Notes: generated by a model from the sequence alone, not told the origin. 64,000 nucleotides of DNA from JAEUOS01 sp965279115 (GCA_965279115.1 OZ257137.1:2046001-2110000), one strand, 5' to 3'; positions 44,419 to 53,971 are shown, counted from the stretch's first letter. A program made the numbers and translations.

Positions 44419-46266
44419 TTACTCCACCGTCACGCTCTTCGCCAGATTCCTCGGCTTATCCACATCCGTCCCGCGCGACAGCGCCGTGTGATACGCCAGC
44501 ATCTGCAGCGGCACCACATGCAGGATCGGCGACAGGGCGCCGTAGTGTTCCGGCATGCGGATCACATGCACGCCTTCGCTGGAGCTGATGTGGCTGTCGG
44601 CGTCGGCAAACACGTAGAGCTGGCCGCCGCGGGCGCGCACTTCCTGCATGTTGGACTTGAGCTTTTCCAACAGAGCGTCGTTGGGCGCGATGGTGACCAC
44701 CGGCATTTCATCGGTAACCAGCGCCAGCGGGCCGTGCTTCAACTCGCCGGCGGGATAAGCCTCGGCGTGGATATAGCTGATCTCTTTGAGCTTCAGCGCG
44801 CCTTCCAGCGCGATCGGGTAGTGCAGGCCGCGGCCGAGGAACAGCGCGTGTTCCTTGCGGGTGAATTTCTCGGCCCAGGCGATGATCTGCGGCTCCAGGG
44901 CCAGCACGCTGGTGAGCGCATTGGGCAGGTGGCGCAGGTCTTTCAGGTGGCGCGCTTCCTGTTCCGGTGACAGCTTGCCGCGCAGCTTGGCGAGCGTAAG
45001 CGTCAGCAGGAACAGCGCGGTCAGCTGAGTGGTGAAGGCCTTGGTGGAGGCCACGCCGATCTCGACGCCGGCGCGGGTGAGGTATTTCAAACCAGTTTGT
45101 CGCACCATCGCCGAGGTGGCCACATTGCAGATGGCCAGGCTGTGCTTGTGGCCGAGCGACTGCGCATGTTTCAACGCCGCCATAGTGTCGGCGGTCTCGC
45201 CGGATTGCGAGATCACCACCACCAGCGCGTCCGGGTTGGGCACGCTGTCGCGGTAGCGGAATTCGCTTGCCACTTCCACCTGGGTGGGAATCTGCGCGAT
45301 GGATTCGAGCCAGTACTTGGCGGTGGCGCCACTGTAGTAGCTGGTACCGCAGGCGAGGATGCGCACCTCGTTGATCTGCTTGAACACCGCTTCGGCGCCT
45401 TCGCCGAACAACGTGGGCGAGATGCCTTCCACGCCTTCAAGCGTGTCGGACACGGCGCGCGGCTGCTCGAAGATCTCTTTCTGCATGAAGTGGCGGTAGG
45501 GACCCAGTTCCACCATGCCGGTGGCGGCCTGAACCACGCGCACTTCGCGCTGCACGTTGTTGCCGTCGCGGTCGATGATGGTGGTGCCGCCGATGCGGAT
45601 CTCCACCACATCACCTTCTTCAAGATAGACGATGCGGTCGGTCGTGCCGGCCAGCGCCAGCGCGTCCGAGGCAAGGAAGTTCTCGCCGGCCGAGTCACCA
45701 TGGCCGATGCCCACCACCAGCGGGCTGCCGGCGCGCGCGCCGATCACCACGTTGGGTTCGTCCTTGCAGAACACGCCGATCGCGTAGGCGCCGGTGAGGC
45801 GCTTGGCCGCGGCATGCACGGCGGAGAACAGGTTGCCCTTGTACATCGAGTGCACCAGGTGCGCGATCACTTCGGTATCGGTCTGGCTTTCAAAGACATA
45901 GCCCTTGACTTTGAGTTCATCGCGCAGTTCGTCGTGGTTTTCGATGATGCCGTTGTGCACCAGCGCGATCGAATCCTTGGAGAAATGCGGATGGGCATTC
46001 ACCGTCACCGGCGCGCCATGGGTGGCCCAGCGGGTGTGGGCGATGCCGGTGCCGCTTTTCAGCGAACCGTCGGTCACCTGTGAATCAAGGTCCGCCACAC
46101 GCGCCACGCTGCGGGCACGGCGTAGCCCCCCACCTGCCGCCGGCGCTGCGCTGCCGTGAATGGCCACGCCGCAGGAGTCGTACCCGCGGTATTCCAGACG
46201 CTTCAGGCCTTCGATCAACACCGGGACGATGTCCCGGTTGGCTACCGCACCGACAATGCCGCACAT
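44419..46266 (-). CDS. glmS: Glutamine-fructose-6-phosphate aminotransferase (isomerizing)
   Basis: Makes glucosamine-6-phosphate from fructose-6-phosphate and glutamine, the first step towards peptidoglycan and LPS sugars. At 615 residues it has the usual length. Cys2 (MCGIVGAV) is the glutaminase nucleophile, and SIS domains in the C-terminal half hold the sugar phosphate (HSMYKGNLFSAVH, CGTSYYSGATAKYW). The C-terminus PRNLAKSVTVE is canonical. It lies downstream of a RidA-family gene and glmU on the same strand. No glmS ribozyme is expected in this phylum or seen. Confidence 0.98.
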   Translation of the reverse strand: MCGIVGAVANRDIVPVLIEGLKRLEYRGYDSCGVAIHGSAAPAAGGGLRRARSVARVADLDSQVTDGSLKSGTGIAHTRWATHGAPVTVNAHPHFSKDSIALVHNGIIENHDELRDELKVKGYVFESQTDTEVIAHLVHSMYKGNLFSAVHAAAKRLTGAYAIGVFCKDEPNVVIGARAGSPLVVGIGHGDSAGENFLASDALALAGTTDRIVYLEEGDVVEIRIGGTTIIDRDGNNVQREVRVVQAATGMVELGPYRHFMQKEIFEQPRAVSDTLEGVEGISPTLFGEGAEAVFKQINEVRILACGTSYYSGATAKYWLESIAQIPTQVEVASEFRYRDSVPNPDALVVVISQSGETADTMAALKHAQSLGHKHSLAICNVATSAMVRQTGLKYLTRAGVEIGVASTKAFTTQLTALFLLTLTLAKLRGKLSPEQEARHLKDLRHLPNALTSVLALEPQIIAWAEKFTRKEHALFLGRGLHYPIALEGALKLKEISYIHAEAYPAGELKHGPLALVTDEMPVVTIAPNDALLEKLKSNMQEVRARGGQLYVFADADSHISSSEGVHVIRMPEHYGALSPILHVVPLQMLAYHTALSRGTDVDKPRNLAKSVTVE

Positions 46267-46277
46267 GGGGTGATTCC

Positions 46278-46739
46278 TTATTCAAACTCGACGATCGCTT
46301 CGATCTCAACCGAAAAACCACGCGGCAGCGAGCCCATGCCCACTGCCGAGCGCGCGTGGCGACCGCGGTCTCCGAACACCTCCACGAACAGGTCGGAGCA
46401 GCCGTTGACCACTTTCGGCTGCTCGGTGAAGTCCGGATGCGCGTTGACCATGCCCAGCACCTTGACCACGCGCTTGACGCGCGACAGGTCACCCAGCGCT
46501 GTCTTCATCACGCCGATCAGGCCAATCCCCACCGTACGGGCATCGCCATAGGCCTCTTCCACACTCACCTCGCGCCCGACCTTGGGCACGACCTTGATGT
46601 CGGCCGCACGTACCGGCCAGCCCTTGCCGGCCAGGTAAAGCAGGTTGCCGGTGATCACGAAGGGTTCGTAATTGCCGCCGGGCGGTGCGGGCGGCGGCAG
46701 GGTGATGCCCAATTGGGCAAGCTTATCTTCAGGCGTCAT
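46278..46739 (-). CDS. RidA (YjgF/L-PSP) family enamine/imine deaminase
   Basis: A 153-residue protein of the RidA superfamily, which hydrolyses reactive enamines and imines made by amino-acid metabolism. The active-site arginine lies in HARSAVGMGSLPRG, followed by VEIEAIVEF. The start is set at MTPEDKLAQLG, with GAGGA before it. It is encoded between glmU and glmS, 11 bases before the glmS start. Protection of the GlmS pathway from enamine products is a hypothesis, not known. Confidence 0.9.
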   Translation of the reverse strand: MTPEDKLAQLGITLPPPAPPGGNYEPFVITGNLLYLAGKGWPVRAADIKVVPKVGREVSVEEAYGDARTVGIGLIGVMKTALGDLSRVKRVVKVLGMVNAHPDFTEQPKVVNGCSDLFVEVFGDRGRHARSAVGMGSLPRGFSVEIEAIVEFE

Positions 46740-46789
46740 GCGGTCCTCGTGGGTGGATGTCGGAACGACAGTGTAAAACCGCGGCGGAA

Positions 46790-48166
46790 TCAGTCCTTCT
46801 TTTTCGCCTTCGGCTTCCAGTTTTCGACCGTGGTTTGCTTCGCGCGGGTCAGGGTGAGCTTGCCGGCGGGGGCTTCCTTGGTGATGGTCGATCCGGCGCC
46901 GATGTAGGCGCCTGCGCCGATGGTCACCGGCGCCACCAGCGTGGCATCCGAGCCGATGAAGGCGCCGTCGCCGATGATGGTTTTCGATTTGTTCACGCCA
47001 TCGTAGTTGCAGGTGATGGTACCGGCGCCGATATTCACCTTCTGCCCGACCTCGGAATCGCCCACATAGGCCAGGTGGTTGGCCTTGGAACCGGCCCCGA
47101 TGGTCGATTTCTTCACTTCGACGAAGTTGCCGATGTGCACATGCTCGTCCAGCTGCGCGCCGGGACGCAGGCGCGCATAGGGCCCGATGCGGCAATGCGC
47201 TCCGACCTCGGCTTCGTCCAGGTGGCTGAAGGCCTCGATACGCGTGCCGGCGCGCACGCGCACATTGCGCAAAAAGCAGTTGGGGCCGATGTAGATGTCG
47301 TTGCCCAGCACCACGTCGCCCTCGAATACGCAGCCGACGTCGATGGTCACGTCGCGCCCGGCCGAAAGCATGCCGCGCACGTCGATGCGCGCCGGGTCCA
47401 TGAGGGTCACGCCCTGCTCCAGCAGGCCTCTCGCGATATTGCGCTGGTGGGTGCGCTCGAGCTCGGCCAGTTGCACCTTGCTGTTGACGCCGAGGGTCTC
47501 CCATTCCGCGGACGGCTGGGCGGAGGTGACCGCCACACCTTCGGCCACCGCCATGGCGACGATGTCGGTCAGGTAGTACTCGCCCTGGGCGTTGCTGTTG
47601 GAAAGCCGGTTCAGCCAGCCCGCCAGTCGCCGCGTCGGCACCGCCATGATGCCGGTGTTGACTTCGCGGATGGCGCGTTCAGCGTCTGACGCATCCTTGT
47701 GTTCGACGATGCGCTCGATGGCGCCGCCGGCGCCGCGCACGATGCGGCCGTAGCCGGTGGCATCCATCAGGTCAACGGTGAGAATGGCCAGTTTGCCGCC
47801 GGCGGCTGCCTCCACCAGCGCCTTGAGCGACTCGGGCCGGGTGAGCGGCACGTCGCCATACAGCACCAATGTCAAGTCGTCGGCGCCGGGGTTGGTCAGC
47901 AGGGGCAGGGCCTGCATGACCGCGTGCCCGGTGCCCAGTTGCGGCTCCTGCTTGGCGAAATTGATGTCGGGTGCCACCAGCGCCTCGCGCACCGCTTCGC
48001 CACCGTGGCCGTAGATCACCACGATGCGCCCCGGGTTGAGGCTGCGCGCCGCGTCCACCACATGGCGCACCAGCGACTTGCCGGCCAACGGATGCAGCAC
48101 CTTGGGCAACGCGGAATTCATGCGCTTGCCCTGGCCTGCGGCTAAGATGACGATATCGAGTGCCAT
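46790..48166 (-). CDS. glmU: Bifunctional UDP-N-acetylglucosamine pyrophosphorylase/glucosamine-1-phosphate acetyltransferase
   Basis: Makes UDP-GlcNAc for cell wall and LPS. At 458 residues it matches the usual length. The N-terminal pyrophosphorylase domain shows LAAGQGKRMNSALPKVLH, and the C-terminal left-handed beta helix (hexapeptide repeats such as IGAGTITCNYDGVNKSKT) holds the acetyltransferase. The start ATG at 48166 begins MALDIVILAAG. It leads the amino-sugar genes, with RidA and GlmS following on the same strand. The upstream gene is divergent. Confidence 0.97.
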   Translation of the reverse strand: MALDIVILAAGQGKRMNSALPKVLHPLAGKSLVRHVVDAARSLNPGRIVVIYGHGGEAVREALVAPDINFAKQEPQLGTGHAVMQALPLLTNPGADDLTLVLYGDVPLTRPESLKALVEAAAGGKLAILTVDLMDATGYGRIVRGAGGAIERIVEHKDASDAERAIREVNTGIMAVPTRRLAGWLNRLSNSNAQGEYYLTDIVAMAVAEGVAVTSAQPSAEWETLGVNSKVQLAELERTHQRNIARGLLEQGVTLMDPARIDVRGMLSAGRDVTIDVGCVFEGDVVLGNDIYIGPNCFLRNVRVRAGTRIEAFSHLDEAEVGAHCRIGPYARLRPGAQLDEHVHIGNFVEVKKSTIGAGSKANHLAYVGDSEVGQKVNIGAGTITCNYDGVNKSKTIIGDGAFIGSDATLVAPVTIGAGAYIGAGSTITKEAPAGKLTLTRAKQTTVENWKPKAKKKD

Positions 48167-48347
48167 GTGCGGGAAGACCCAATCGTGTGCTTGAAAGGCC
48201 CGGATTTGCGCGCTCCGGAACCTGCGTTGCCATGCGCTGTCTGACTGCACACACCAGCCCCCGAGCCAGGCTCGACCATGGGCCGTTCGCAAAGGGCAAC
48301 AATTGCAATCGATTCTAACATTCGCGTTTTTGGCCCATGCGGGCGAA

Positions 48348-49229
48348 ATGCGGCGTTTCCATGACGCTTTAAGGCGTTATGCGGCCCTGTTGGTGCTGGT
48401 TTTTGCAGGTGCCGGTTGCAGCACCATCAACGTGGCCTACACCGCCGGCCCGACGGTTGTCGCCTTCATGGCCGACGGCTACCTCGACCTCGATTCCGAC
48501 CAGAGCGCCCTGCTCAAGGCGCGCATACTCGCCGTGCGCGAGTGGAACCGGACCACCCAGATGGCCGACTATGCCCGCCTGCTGGGCGAAGTGCGCGGCA
48601 AGGCGATGGGCAATGTCACACCGGAGGACGTGGCCTGGGCAGTCGCCGAGACGCGCAAACGCTGGGCGGTGATGGCCGATCATGTGGCCGGGGAAATCGC
48701 CGAAATGACACCGCAACTGACGGCGGAGAACATCGCCGCGATGAAGAAGAAAATCGAAAAACGGAACGCGGAATACATCAAGGAAACCGTCGAAGCTTCC
48801 CCGGAAAAGCGCCGCGAGCGCCGCTTCGAGCGCATCAAGGAGGAATCCGAGCGCTGGTATGGCAGCCTCGACGATGCGCAACTCGAGCGCATCCGCGGCT
48901 GGGTGGCGGCATTGCCGGTCAACTACCCGCTGGCGATGGAGGACCGCAGGCGCCGCCAGCGGGAATTCGTGGCCATTATCGAGGCGGCCGTCACCAGGAA
49001 GGCCGACCGCGCCGAAACCCGGCAGCGCTTGCAACGGCTCCTTACCGCCTGGGAAACCGGTCGCTCGCCCGCCTACCAGGCATTCGCCGCGCAAGTCACG
49101 GCGGAGAACCTCAAGCTCGCGGCGAACATCGTCAACATGGCCACGCCGGCGCAGCGCGAAACCCTGAACCGCCGCGCCCAGCGCTGGGTCGATGACATGA
49201 ACGCCCTGGCGGCGCGTCCGGCGCCGTAA
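48348..49229 (+). CDS. DUF6279-type lipoprotein
   Basis: A 293-residue lipoprotein of unknown function. The signal peptide ends in a lipobox FAGAGC, followed by an acidic-basic, helix-rich body (KRRERRFERIKEESERWYG). I start at MRRFHD (48348) because the frame before it begins with a weak TTG start. I recognise the DUF6279-type pattern from the length and from the central and C-terminal helices. It is divergent from glmU, and the DUF3095 gene follows 30 bases later. Confidence 0.7.
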   Translation: MRRFHDALRRYAALLVLVFAGAGCSTINVAYTAGPTVVAFMADGYLDLDSDQSALLKARILAVREWNRTTQMADYARLLGEVRGKAMGNVTPEDVAWAVAETRKRWAVMADHVAGEIAEMTPQLTAENIAAMKKKIEKRNAEYIKETVEASPEKRRERRFERIKEESERWYGSLDDAQLERIRGWVAALPVNYPLAMEDRRRRQREFVAIIEAAVTRKADRAETRQRLQRLLTAWETGRSPAYQAFAAQVTAENLKLAANIVNMATPAQRETLNRRAQRWVDDMNALAARPAP

Positions 49230-49259
49230 AGTCTCCAGCAGGCCTCCAAACGCCGCCCC

Positions 49260-50435
49260 ATGTCCCTGGATACCTCGCGTTATTTCACCGAGCTGCCGGT
49301 CCACCGGCAGCCGGTGAGCGAACTCCTCGCCGATCCGGCCCGGTTTGCGGATGTGCCGGACGACTGGCAGGTCATCCTCACCGACGTGCGCGGGTCCACC
49401 CAGGCCTTGAACGACGGCCGCCACCAGGTGGTCAACCTGGTGGCCACCGGCAGCATCATCGCCGCGCTCAATATCGCGCATCGGGCCGGCGTGGCGCTAC
49501 CGTTCTTCTTTGGCGGCGACGGCGCCACCCTGGTGGTCCCGGCGGTCCTGGCAAGGGCGATCAACCAGGCGCTACTGGTCCACCGCGACAATACCCGCAG
49601 CAATTTCGACCTCGACCTGCGGGTCGGACAGGTCGCGGTGGCGGAACTGCGCGCACGCGGACAGGTGCTCAAACTTGCACGCGTGGAAATCAGCCCGGGC
49701 TTCGTCATCCCGGTGGCGCTCGGAGAAGGGCTGCTCGAAGCCGAGCGCATCGTCAAGGGTGAGGCCGCCCCACCGCCGCCCGCGCCGGCGGATGTTCCGC
49801 TCGACATGGAAGGCATGGAATGCCGCTGGGACAGCATCCGGCCGCCGCAGGACACCCAGGAAGTGGTGTGCCTGCTGGTGATCGTGCGCGAGCGCGCGCG
49901 GCAGGCCGCCTTGCTGGCCGATGTGCTGCGCCAGATCGACGCCATTTACGGCCCGCTCGTCAAACGCACCCCCATCACCCGGCTGCGCATGAAGCTCAAC
50001 CCCACCTTCGCCAAGGTGGGTGTGGAAATGCGCGCCAAGCTGGGGCGCTTCGATCTTGCCTACCTGTTGGGCAAGTGGTTCTATACCTTGATCGGCAAAC
50101 TGTATTTCACCCTGACCAGCGCCGGCGACCACTACCTCGACCGGCTGGTCCAGCTTTCCGACACGCTGATGATCGACGGCCGCATCAACACCATCATCTC
50201 CGGCACCGCGGCGCAGCGCGAAGCGCTGATTGCGGCGCTCGGCCGCTTCGAGCGGAGTGGCGAGATCGTCTTCGGGATGCAGATCTGCTCTGCCAGCGTG
50301 ATGTCCTGTTACGTGCGCGACCGGCGCGACCAGCACATCCATTTTGTCGATGGCCTGGGTGGCGGCTATACCCAGGCGGCCAGCATGCTCAAACAGAAAA
50401 TGGCCGGCCTCAGGGCCGCGACTGCGCAACCATGA
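49260..50435 (+). CDS. DUF3095-family protein with cyclase-like catalytic core
   Basis: A 391-residue protein of the DUF3095 family, of no proven function. Two segments, VILTDVRGSTQALNDG and FFFGGDGATLV, resemble the metal-binding strands of class III nucleotide cyclases and GGDEF domains, with Asp residues in place. The C-terminal half is a second family region. It may make or sense a nucleotide signal. The stop overlaps the histidine phosphatase start by four bases, so the two are coupled. No signal peptide is seen. Confidence 0.78.
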   Translation: MSLDTSRYFTELPVHRQPVSELLADPARFADVPDDWQVILTDVRGSTQALNDGRHQVVNLVATGSIIAALNIAHRAGVALPFFFGGDGATLVVPAVLARAINQALLVHRDNTRSNFDLDLRVGQVAVAELRARGQVLKLARVEISPGFVIPVALGEGLLEAERIVKGEAAPPPPAPADVPLDMEGMECRWDSIRPPQDTQEVVCLLVIVRERARQAALLADVLRQIDAIYGPLVKRTPITRLRMKLNPTFAKVGVEMRAKLGRFDLAYLLGKWFYTLIGKLYFTLTSAGDHYLDRLVQLSDTLMIDGRINTIISGTAAQREALIAALGRFERSGEIVFGMQICSASVMSCYVRDRRDQHIHFVDGLGGGYTQAASMLKQKMAGLRAATAQP

Positions 50436-51061
50436 GAACGGCAATCCGGCGCGCGCTCCTCCTATACCTGGCGCTCATTGCGGCGCCGGCCGGATTCGCC
50501 CAGAGCGCTGCGCCGGCCGCCGTCCCGCGGGATCCGTTGTCGGACCCGGAGTTGGTTTCCCTGCTCCGCAAGGGCGGCCTGGTGGTGTACTTCCGGCATA
50601 CCGCCACGGACTTCTCGAAGGACGACCGGCAGATGCGCAACCATGATGACTGCGCCAACCAGCGCCCGCTTTCGGGCATCGGCCGCACCCAGGCGCGCAG
50701 CATCGGTGCCGAGTGGAAGCGCCTGGGAATTCCGGTGGGTCAGGTCCTCGCCTCGCCGTACTGTCGCACGCGTGAAGTCGCGCAACTCATGTTCGGCCGT
50801 TACGAGCGCTCCGATGACGTGCGTGGCGGCCCGGTGGAAGACGGGGCGGACCGCTACGCCGGGTTGAAGCGCCTGCTGTCCGCCCCGCCGCAGCCGCCAT
50901 CCGCCAACCTGGTGATCTCCAGCCACGGCAATCCCTACCAGGCCGTGATCGGCGCACCTTACCTCGCCGAAGGCGAATGCTCCATCATCCGGCCGCTGGG
51001 CGAGGGGCGCTGGGAGGTGCTGGCACGGCTGAAAGCGGACGATTGGGCGCGGTTGCGTTAG
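50432..51061 (+). CDS. Histidine phosphatase family protein, exported
   Basis: A 209-residue phosphatase of the SixA/Ais branch. A signal peptide (ALLLYLALIAAPAGFAQ) sends it to the periplasm. The phospho-histidine motif is RHT in YFRHTATDF, and the second catalytic His lies in SSHGNP. Arg in SPYCRTREVAQLMF is the usual phosphate contact. The ATG overlaps the DUF3095 stop. Substrate unknown; relatives remove phosphate from small or lipid-linked phosphates. Confidence 0.88.
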   Translation: MRTAIRRALLLYLALIAAPAGFAQSAAPAAVPRDPLSDPELVSLLRKGGLVVYFRHTATDFSKDDRQMRNHDDCANQRPLSGIGRTQARSIGAEWKRLGIPVGQVLASPYCRTREVAQLMFGRYERSDDVRGGPVEDGADRYAGLKRLLSAPPQPPSANLVISSHGNPYQAVIGAPYLAEGECSIIRPLGEGRWEVLARLKADDWARLR

Positions 51062-51179
51062 CCGCTGCCGGCCCGCACACCGTACGCCCTGCGCCGGCCT
51101 GACTAGGCTAAGATTCCCGATTGAACGTCCACCCTGCGATCACCCCCGCGGGCCGGCGCAATTCCAAAGGAGAAGACCC

Positions 51180-52184
51180 ATGCGATTCCCCCAATTCACC
51201 CTCGCGCTGCTGCTGGCCTGTGGCATGTCGTTCGTACAGGCGCAAACCTGCGCCAACCGCGGCGAACTCGACCAGCAGTACTGCGACGCCAACAAGGATC
51301 TGGTGGCAGACACCCCGACCGACGCGGGCAAGCTCAAGAACCCCTCGACCATCGTGTTCACCTACACCCCGGTGGAAGACCCGGCGGTCTACGAGAACAT
51401 CTTCAAGCCCTTCACCACCCACCTGGCGGCATGCACCGGCAAGCGCGTGGTGTTCTACCAGGTGCAGTCCAACGCCGCCGAAATCGAGGCAATGCGCTCC
51501 GGGCGCCTGCATGTGGGCGGCTTTTCGACCGGCCCCACCGCATTCGCGGTGAACATCGCCGGCGCCGTGCCGTTTGCGGTGAAGGGCACGGAAAAGGAGT
51601 TCCAGGGCTACAACCTGATCGTGGTGGTCAAGAAGGACAGCCCGTTCAAGACCCTGGCGGACCTGAAAGGCAAGAAGGTCGCGCATACCGCGCCTTCATC
51701 GAATTCCGGCCACATGGCGCCGATGGCGCTGTTCCCGAAAAACGGCCTGACACCGGAGAAGGACTACAAGATCCTGTTTTCGGGCAAGCATGACCAGTCC
51801 ATCCTCGGTGTGCGCTCTGGCGACTACGACGCCGCACCGGTGGCCTCCGACGTGTTCCACCGCATGGCCACCCGCGGCCAGATCAAGGAAGACGACTTCC
51901 GCATCATCTGGAAGAGCGAAAAATTCCCGACATCGTCGTTCGCCTACGCCCACGACCTGGAGCCGAAGTTCCGCGACCAGATGCTGAAGTGCTTCTACGA
52001 CTACCGCTTCAACGCCGAGATGCAGAAGGCCTTTGACGGCGCCGACCGGTTTTTCCCCATCTCTTACCAGAAAGACTGGGCGGTGGTGCGCCAGGTGGCT
52101 GAGAGCGGCGGCGAAAGCTTCAACCGCGCCGGTTACGAGAAGGAAACCAAGCGCGAGGCGGAAGCGGCGGCAAAGAAGAAATAG
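51180..52184 (+). CDS. phnD: Phosphonate/phosphite-type ABC transporter binding protein, first copy
   Basis: A 334-residue periplasmic receptor of the PhnD family. A Sec signal (ending SFVQAQ) precedes a Cys-framed segment CANRGELDQQYCDANKD. Within it the spacing D36-x-N38-x-D40-xxx-D44-xxx-D48 resembles a thrombospondin-type-3 calcium loop. The central FKTLADLKGKKVAHTAPSSN is a family hallmark. AAAGGAG lies just upstream. A near-identical layout is repeated at 52194. A Lys/Glu-rich tail ends the protein. Confidence 0.92.
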   Translation: MRFPQFTLALLLACGMSFVQAQTCANRGELDQQYCDANKDLVADTPTDAGKLKNPSTIVFTYTPVEDPAVYENIFKPFTTHLAACTGKRVVFYQVQSNAAEIEAMRSGRLHVGGFSTGPTAFAVNIAGAVPFAVKGTEKEFQGYNLIVVVKKDSPFKTLADLKGKKVAHTAPSSNSGHMAPMALFPKNGLTPEKDYKILFSGKHDQSILGVRSGDYDAAPVASDVFHRMATRGQIKEDDFRIIWKSEKFPTSSFAYAHDLEPKFRDQMLKCFYDYRFNAEMQKAFDGADRFFPISYQKDWAVVRQVAESGGESFNRAGYEKETKREAEAAAKKK

Positions 52185-52193
52185 CGCCCCCTG

Positions 52194-53210
52194 ATGAAGC
52201 TCACCACCCTTCGGTGCACCCTTGCGGCGTTGCTGCTCCTGGCGTTGCCACAAGCCTTTGCGCAGGATGCCTGCAAGAACCGCGGCGACCTCGATACCCA
52301 ATACTGCGACGACAACAACGACCTGGTCGCCGACACGCCGAAGGATGCGAAGCGCTGGAAGGACCCGGAAACGCTTTACTTCTCCAACTCGCCGCTCGAC
52401 GATCCGGCCGAGTTCCAGCGCCTGATGCAGCCGTTCGCCGACTATCTCGGCAAGTGCGCCGCCAAAAAGGTGCGCTACTACGACGTGTTCTCGGCCGCCG
52501 CCGCCATCGAGGCGCTGCGCTCCGGGCGCATGCACATCGGCACCATGTCCACCGGCGACACGGCCTTCGCGGTGAACATCGCCGGGGCGATTCCCTTCGC
52601 GATCCGTGGTGACGCCAACGGCATACAGGGCTACCAGTTGTGGATGATCGTCAAGTCCACTTCGCCGCTGAAAACACTGGCGGACCTGAAGGGCAAGAAA
52701 ATCGCCCACACCACGCCCTCATCGAACTCCGGCAACATGGCGCCGCGCGCGCTTTTCCCGGCCGAGGGCCTGGTGCCCGACCGCGACTACAAGGTCCTTT
52801 ACTCGGGCAAGCACGACAATTCCATCCTGGGCGTGGCCTCGGGTGACTACGATGCCGCGCCCATCGCCCACGACATCCTGCTGCGCCTGGCCGAGCGCGG
52901 TGTGGTGAAGATGGCGGACTTCCGCATCATCTGGAAGTCGCCTTTCTTCCCGCCCGGCGGGCTTTCCATGGCCCACGACCTGGCGCCGGCGTTGCAGCAG
53001 AAAATCCGCGACTGCACCGCACAGTTCAAGTACCCGCCCGAGATGGTCAAGGGCTTCCAGGGCGCCGACCGCTGGGTGGCGGTGAATTACAAGGACACCT
53101 GGGAGATCGTGCGCAAGGTGGCGACGGGATCGGGCGAAAGCTTCAACCGCCAGTCGTTTGACAAGGAAAAGCAGCGCGCCGAAGAGGCCGCGAAAGCGAA
53201 GAAGAAATGA
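52194..53210 (+). CDS. phnD: Phosphonate/phosphite-type ABC transporter binding protein, second copy
   Basis: A 338-residue paralogue of the protein at 51180, starting nine bases after its stop. It has the same Sec signal, Cys-framed segment (Cys27, Cys38) and D39-x-N41-x-D43-xxx-D47-xxx-D51 loop. The two differ in the ligand-facing regions (for example EFQGYNLIV against GIQGYQLWM) and so may prefer different compounds. The stop overlaps the ATPase start by four bases. Tandem binding proteins ahead of one permease set suggest dual input. Confidence 0.92.
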   Translation: MKLTTLRCTLAALLLLALPQAFAQDACKNRGDLDTQYCDDNNDLVADTPKDAKRWKDPETLYFSNSPLDDPAEFQRLMQPFADYLGKCAAKKVRYYDVFSAAAAIEALRSGRMHIGTMSTGDTAFAVNIAGAIPFAIRGDANGIQGYQLWMIVKSTSPLKTLADLKGKKIAHTTPSSNSGNMAPRALFPAEGLVPDRDYKVLYSGKHDNSILGVASGDYDAAPIAHDILLRLAERGVVKMADFRIIWKSPFFPPGGLSMAHDLAPALQQKIRDCTAQFKYPPEMVKGFQGADRWVAVNYKDTWEIVRKVATGSGESFNRQSFDKEKQRAEEAAKAKKK

Positions 53211-53971
53211 GCGGCGGCGCGGCACTTTCGATCCGCAATCTCGTCAAGGAATACGTACCTGGCAAGCCGGTGCTGACCGGCATTTCGCTCGACATCGGCG
53301 GGGCGGACATCACGGCCATCATCGGGCCATCGGGCACCGGCAAATCCACCCTGATCCGTTGCATCAACCGCCTGGTGGAACCCACTTCGGGCGAAATCAT
53401 GTTCGAGGGCCGCGATCTGGTGAAACTGCCGGCTGCCGACCTGCGCCAGGCGCGCAGCCGCATCGGCATGGTGTTCCAGGAATACAACCTGGTGGAGCGC
53501 CTGTCGGTGATGGAAAACCTGCTCACCGGCTGCCTGGGCAAGACCTCGCCCATCAAGGCGTTGTTCCGCAGATTCGAGGCGGCCGACATCCAGCGCGCCT
53601 GGGACGTGCTCGACATCGTCGGCCTGGCGTCCTTTGCCAATGCGCGCGCGGACTCGCTTTCCGGCGGGCAGCGCCAGCGGGTCGGCATTTCGCGCGCGGT
53701 GATGCAGGAGCCGGCGTTGCTGCTGGCCGACGAACCCACCTCGTCGCTGGACCCGAAGACCTCGGTGGAAATCATGGAATTGCTGGCGCGCATCGCGAAG
53801 GATCGCAATATTCCGGTGGTGATCAACATGCACGATGTGGAGCTGGCGAAGCGCTTCGCCACCCGCATCATCGGCATGTCGGGCGGCAAGGTGGTCTACG
53901 ACGGCGCGCCCGCGGGCTTGTCCGACGACATCCTTCGGCAGATCTACGGCGGCCAGTCCTGGCTGCATTGA
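53207..53971 (+). CDS. phnC: Phosphonate-type ABC transporter ATP-binding protein
   Basis: Cytoplasmic ATPase of 254 residues. Walker A is GPSGTGKSTLI, the signature LSGGQRQRVGISRAV and Walker B LLLADEPTSSLD. The family is PhnC-like rather than general PotA/LivG. It follows the second binding protein with ATGA overlap and precedes the two permeases. No phosphonate lyase, phosphite dehydrogenase or phosphatase genes are linked, so the ligand is not settled. Confidence 0.95.
   Translation: MSGGAALSIRNLVKEYVPGKPVLTGISLDIGGADITAIIGPSGTGKSTLIRCINRLVEPTSGEIMFEGRDLVKLPAADLRQARSRIGMVFQEYNLVERLSVMENLLTGCLGKTSPIKALFRRFEAADIQRAWDVLDIVGLASFANARADSLSGGQRQRVGISRAVMQEPALLLADEPTSSLDPKTSVEIMELLARIAKDRNIPVVINMHDVELAKRFATRIIGMSGGKVVYDGAPAGLSDDILRQIYGGQSWLH

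Noticed and set aside
44419..46400. Possible glmS ribozyme or riboswitch
   Set aside because: The upstream region is the short gap after the RidA gene; the ribozyme is known from Firmicutes and no matching structure is seen.
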